Shown here piece by piece: positions 61,083 to 64,000 of a stretch of 64,000 nt of DNA; the first letter of the stretch is position 1, and every line of letters starts with the position of its first letter. A model generated the notes under the pieces. The model did no database searches, was not told the origin of the DNA, and saw only the letters and a list, made by a program, of their open reading frames with translations. The DNA is from Hahella sp050299855 (GTDB lineage: Bacteria > Pseudomonadota > Gammaproteobacteria > Pseudomonadales > Oleiphilaceae): assembly GCA_050299855.1 (NCBI GenBank), contig JBNKWQ010000043.1:186001-250000 (forward strand), in the 5' to 3' direction. A program made the translations under genes and the position numbers.

Positions 61083-61181
61083 GCGGTAGCGCTCCTCCGT
61101 AACCACCAACCACTTTGCCGTCACCGCCAGATGGCGGCAAAGTATCGGGAGGCGATTTCACTGTTCTTCCTGAAGTGCAGT
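61055..61181. repeat. inverted homology between two convergent gene ends
   Basis: The stretch 61055-61075 opens ACTGCACTTCAGGA and ends GAACA. It pairs with TGTTCTTCCTGAAGTGCAGT (61162-61181), with one extra base in the first arm. Between them, ACTTTGCCG and CGGCAAAGT form a further stem. Both outer arms are within coding sequence. Confidence 0.85.
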
Positions 61182-62279
61182 ATTACAGTATGCACTATTA
61201 CGGTAGGCAGTTGGCGCCATGCCGACTACCCGTTGGAACTCCCGATTGAAGTTAGATTTTGTCTGAAAACCTGCTTCAAACATAACAGTGGTGACAGGAT
61301 GATCGGTATCATGCAGTAGACGCTTCGCCTCTTCGACGCGGTATTCGTTCACTACCTGAGACACATTCCTGCCGAGCACACGATTAATGGCTGCGGATAT
61401 CTGGCGCGACGGAATACAGGCTCTCCTGGCCAACCGATTCAGGTTCAAATCAGCATCGCGGTATAGTTGCTGCTGCCGCATCAGTTGGTCGATGGCGTCA
61501 ACAATCCGGTGGTCGTCATCAGTTGCCTGCGGCTCTTCCTCCGGTAATGAATTATCACTGTCTACCGGAACGGGGCTTTCGGAAGTGTTATGAGGCGATA
61601 ATTCCTGGTCTTCCGTCTCCGCAAATTCTAAACCGGTTTCCTCCTCATCCTGCGACATACTGCTCCCGATAACGACCACACCATAGACGATCACCGGCAT
61701 CAGAATCAGTTGCGTCACCGCCACAATTGAGGCGGCATGCACACCCTGGTAGAAATCAAAGTCGCCTGCGATAAGCAAGTCCACTACCGCCGAGACTATC
61801 AGGGCGCAACCTGCAAGCAGAGTAGCACGGTAGGCTTGAGGTGCATCTGAAAAACGTACCGTCTGGAGAGCATCCGGCCCCCTGGCGACCAGCCGTATAA
61901 GCGCAATGCCGTATCCGAAATACAAACATGCCAGAAACAAATCCAGTGGTGGCTGCCAGATCCGCCAGGAGGCGGAAAGGATCGCGATCAATACCGTGGG
62001 AACCAAATGGGGCCAGTGCCGGATTAACGACGCCCGCTTTAAACCGCTGAAGCAGAACCAGGCAATCGGTGGTAACAAAGAGGCCACAATCGGTAGTACA
62101 AAGCGGAAGAACCGTGCATCAAATGTCCAGCGCACCCCCACAGCCGTAACGAGAACAACGCAGGCTGTCGTGAACAGAATCGCAGGGCGCAAAGTGGGTT
62201 CGTTTTGTTTAACAAGCCGGAACAATAATATCGCCAGTAAAAGCGCAATGACGAATGGAAGGGGAATTGCCGGCATCAT
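61158..62279 (-). CDS. membrane-anchored AraC-family transcriptional regulator
   Basis: This encodes 373 residues. About seven N-terminal membrane helices (about 5-205) are followed by an acidic linker and a C-terminal AraC domain with two helix-turn-helix units (LNLNRLARRACIPSRQISAA and TTVMFEAGFQTKSNFNREFQ). Regulators of this form sense envelope signals and bind DNA at the membrane. The last residues YRNSA and YCNTA are an in-frame 15-bp duplication. It is convergent with the exported hydrolase. Confidence 0.88.
   Translation of the reverse strand: MMPAIPLPFVIALLLAILLFRLVKQNEPTLRPAILFTTACVVLVTAVGVRWTFDARFFRFVLPIVASLLPPIAWFCFSGLKRASLIRHWPHLVPTVLIAILSASWRIWQPPLDLFLACLYFGYGIALIRLVARGPDALQTVRFSDAPQAYRATLLAGCALIVSAVVDLLIAGDFDFYQGVHAASIVAVTQLILMPVIVYGVVVIGSSMSQDEEETGLEFAETEDQELSPHNTSESPVPVDSDNSLPEEEPQATDDDHRIVDAIDQLMRQQQLYRDADLNLNRLARRACIPSRQISAAINRVLGRNVSQVVNEYRVEEAKRLLHDTDHPVTTVMFEAGFQTKSNFNREFQRVVGMAPTAYRNSAYCNTALQEEQ
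61176..61205. repeat. in-frame 15-bp tandem duplication at the AraC 3' end
   Basis: TGCAGTATTACAGTA (61176-61190) and TGCACTATTACGGTA (61191-61205) encode YCNTA and YRNSA near the C-terminus. Thirteen of 15 bases are identical. Confidence 0.75.
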
Positions 62280-62344
62280 AGATGTCTATATCCAATCACG
62301 ATTATGGGCCTCTAAATAGGTGAAAAAAGATTCAGCGTACTGAT

Positions 62345-63109
62345 TTAAGCGCCCCAGAGTTTTCCCAGTCTTTTAACGTCATCCATTAGTTTCCCCGCAG
62401 TACGACGCCCGCCCTCCATCAGAAAATCGCCCATATCATTGCGAATTGCCTTGCGAATTTCCGTCAGGGCTTCACCTCGAATTCTCATTTTGGTTCTATA
62501 GTGGGCCCGCATGTCGAGCTGTGTGAATGCCAGCGCAGCTTCTTGAGCGACTTGCTGTAATTCATCGGCAGCAACCACACGATCAAGAAATCCTGCCTGC
62601 AAGGCAGTTTCCGGGTGATATTCTTCCGCCAGTATGGCGGCTCTGGACAAATGCGCAGGTGCCAATCTTTGACGACAGATTTCTACTCCTGCTTTGGGCA
62701 TGGTCAGCCCGATGGCGACTTCATTTGTGGCTATTTTGAACTCTCCCGCTGCCCCGATCCGGTGATCTACAGCCAGGAGAAGAAAAGCACCCATGGCCAA
62801 AGCATGCCCGCTACAGGCCACAATCACCGGCGTAGGAAAGGATAGCAAGCGCTCCGCCAGCTCAAACCCGCCGCGCAACATTTTGATCGTGTCCAAGTTA
62901 CCCCGTTTCAGCACTTTCAGATCAAAACCCGCACTGAACACACCTTCGCGCCCGGTGAGTATTACCACCACCTTCTCTTTCTGAGCCGTGTCCAGCGCGT
63001 CCTGAAGTTCGTTTAACATTTGCGGTGATTGTACATTGGACTTGCCATCGTCCATCGTGATTCTTAACACCCGTTCTTCAGGCTTATCAATTTTCACTAA
63101 GGAATCCAT
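62345..63109 (-). CDS. enoyl-CoA hydratase/isomerase (crotonase) family protein
   Basis: This encodes 254 residues. The two oxyanion-hole segments are GVFSAGFDLKVLKRG and CSGHALAMGAFLLLAVDHRI. The residues after the second segment (EFKIATNEVAIGLTMPKAGV) carry Glu at one of the usual catalytic sites. It handles acyl-CoA substrates, probably in fatty-acid oxidation. No companion beta-oxidation gene is present. Confidence 0.93.
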   Translation of the reverse strand: MDSLVKIDKPEERVLRITMDDGKSNVQSPQMLNELQDALDTAQKEKVVVILTGREGVFSAGFDLKVLKRGNLDTIKMLRGGFELAERLLSFPTPVIVACSGHALAMGAFLLLAVDHRIGAAGEFKIATNEVAIGLTMPKAGVEICRQRLAPAHLSRAAILAEEYHPETALQAGFLDRVVAADELQQVAQEAALAFTQLDMRAHYRTKMRIRGEALTEIRKAIRNDMGDFLMEGGRRTAGKLMDDVKRLGKLWGA

Positions 63110-63196
63110 ATGCGGCCTCTATCCTGATTAGCTGAAGAGATGTACGAGATTAACCGGAAATCATTAGCGGACAACTCTCTTGATATGACGGGAGGG

Positions 63197-63640
63197 TCAA
63201 CAGTCCCTGGCGAGCAGCGTCAGCGTTTTATCATCCCGGCGCCCTCCACAATACTTATCAATTGCCTCCTTAAACAGTGTATTGTCCGGAGCCACGAAAT
63301 CAAACAAGGTCATGGAGGAGCAGAATTTGAGGTCATCCGGATAGCCAAAAATCACGGATACCGTCAATCCATCAAGCTCCAGCAATGCCTCTACACATTC
63401 CTGTAGTCGAGGGCCCAGCACAGGATGGGAGAGGTATGCCCTGGCCTCTGCCACACTCTTAATAGCGTAATAGGCAGCTGTTGAACTAAACCCCAGACCG
63501 GCAAATTGTGGGAACACGAACCACATCCAGTGTGATCGTTTCTTGCCTGCACGTAGTTCTGATAATACCGTACTGTAGATGCCGTCTTGGGCTTCGACGA
63601 AACGCTCCAGCTGAAATTCATCATTATTAGTCATCGTCAT
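63197..63640 (-). CDS. DUF1810 protein
   Basis: This encodes 147 residues. LERFVEAQDGIYSTVLSELR and KKRSHWMWFVFPQFAGLGFS are unmistakable DUF1810 segments, followed by YLSHPVLGPRL and SSMTLFDFV. It is soluble and common in proteobacteria. Its role is unknown. Confidence 0.95.
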   Translation of the reverse strand: MTMTNNDEFQLERFVEAQDGIYSTVLSELRAGKKRSHWMWFVFPQFAGLGFSSTAAYYAIKSVAEARAYLSHPVLGPRLQECVEALLELDGLTVSVIFGYPDDLKFCSSMTLFDFVAPDNTLFKEAIDKYCGGRRDDKTLTLLARDC

Positions 63641-63690
63641 TTGGGGCCCTCCAAAATAGCTGATCTGGCCTCTTATCTATTCACAACGCC

Positions 63691-63741
63691 TTTTCAACCT
63701 TCATGACTTTTCAACCTTCATGACTGCTCAACCTTCATGAC
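63691..63741. repeat. 17-bp tandem repeat covering the chemoreceptor stop codon
   Basis: TTTTCAACCTTCATGAC occurs at 63691 and 63708, and TGCTCAACCTTCATGAC at 63725. The middle copy contains the stop codon of the leftward chemoreceptor gene; the right copy is coding and the left copy is downstream. Confidence 0.9.
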
Positions 63742-64000
63742 TTTGACTAATTGATCCAATGTGTTGGCTTGGTCATGAATCGACTTACTGCTGGCCGCAA
63801 CCTTCCCGGCTATCTGTGAAGTATCCCGGGTGAGATTGCGCATTTCCTGTAGATTATCATTCATGGATTCAACGGTAACGCCCTGTTGTTCTACAGCTGT
63901 GGCAATCAATGTGTTCTTATCCAGAATATTCCTGACAAGGCTTTTCACACCTGTCAGCAGTTCCACCGTATTTTGTGCTCCGTCCATACACTTTTCAGCA
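63718..64000 (-). CDS. methyl-accepting chemotaxis protein-like, C-terminal end only
   Basis: The frame is open to the right edge (93 codons plus one base). The sequence is a long helix pair: LIATAVEQQGVTVESMNDNL, then LTRDTSQIAGKVAASSKSIH and a terminal TLDQLVKVMKVEQS. This is the last part of a chemoreceptor signalling domain. There is no CheR-binding tail. Its sensor and membrane parts lie beyond the window. Confidence 0.75.
   Translation of the reverse strand, partial: AEKCMDGAQNTVELLTGVKSLVRNILDKNTLIATAVEQQGVTVESMNDNLQEMRNLTRDTSQIAGKVAASSKSIHDQANTLDQLVKVMKVEQS

Noticed and set aside
44693..63741. CRISPR arrays at the tandem repeats
   Set aside because: The repeats are contiguous without spacers, have only 3-4 copies, and there are no cas genes.
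1..64000. tRNA or rRNA genes
   Set aside because: No cloverleaf or rRNA-like sequence was recognised on either strand, so no tRNA attachment site is proposed for the element.

Overview
The window joins two very different pieces of DNA. From base 1 to about 38.9 kb it is a mobile element with plasmid and conjugation genes. From about 39.2 kb to the right end it is an ordinary chromosome of a Gammaproteobacterium, probably of a marine or Pseudomonadales/Oceanospirillales-like type. That reading rests on HtpG, an AarF/UbiB-family protein, DUF3135, DUF1499, a LysE exporter, Tag, SCO1 and a GGDEF enzyme. The genus cannot be named from the sequence. Several element proteins (DUF3768, the ParB-like protein, the MobC/relaxase pair, the TraG-like protein) belong to families I know mainly from alphaproteobacterial plasmids, so the element may have come from outside the host lineage; this is inference.

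Element layout. 0-1.3 kb: a large serine recombinase cut by the left edge, the likely integrase, with a small companion gene. 1.3-6.0 kb: a leftward operon of a TraG/VirD4-like ATPase, membrane proteins, a secreted VWA protein and a lipoprotein. A divergently transcribed ribbon-helix-helix gene and two palindromes head it. 6.6-16.1 kb: accessory genes, namely a 1026-residue TPR protein, an HMCES/YedK protein, a decayed IS5-like transposase, a lipoprotein and a small resolvase. 16.3-19.5 kb: a plasmid-like maintenance block with ParA, a small partner, spaced TTATGAACTTA repeats, a membrane-anchored KfrA-like DNA-binding protein, palindromes and a winged-helix protein that may be a replication initiator. 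20-23 kb: a MobF (TrwC-like) relaxase-helicase. 24.3-28.6 kb: two gene units (ParB-like; DUF3768) sharing a structured 5' leader and a related 3' hairpin, with a DUF3800 gene between them. 29.4-34.7 kb: defence and counter-defence genes, namely an RloC-like ATPase/anticodon nuclease, a CoiA-like nuclease, a HEPN protein, ArdA and RadC. 34.9-36.6 kb: a PAAR-like/AHH-nuclease effector with an Imm11-type immunity protein. 36.9-38.8 kb: a second relaxase with MobC.

Chromosome layout. 39.2 kb: a periplasmic solute-binding protein. 40.3-42.7 kb: a three-gene operon (LicC-like cytidylyltransferase, methyltransferase, CDP-alcohol phosphotransferase) that looks like a CDP-choline-type lipid headgroup pathway. 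42.8-64 kb: housekeeping and metabolic genes, including htpG behind a near-consensus sigma-32 promoter and a sterol-desaturase-family gene behind a MerR-type promoter. Four gene ends in this part carry 17-18 bp tandem repeats spanning or adjoining stop codons, and two convergent genes end in mirror-image sequence.

The most interesting items are the shared leader architecture in the element, the RloC-CoiA-HEPN cluster, the effector/immunity pair carried by a mobilizable element, the lipid-headgroup operon and the stop-codon repeats. All calls come from reading the sequence by eye; no database search was run.
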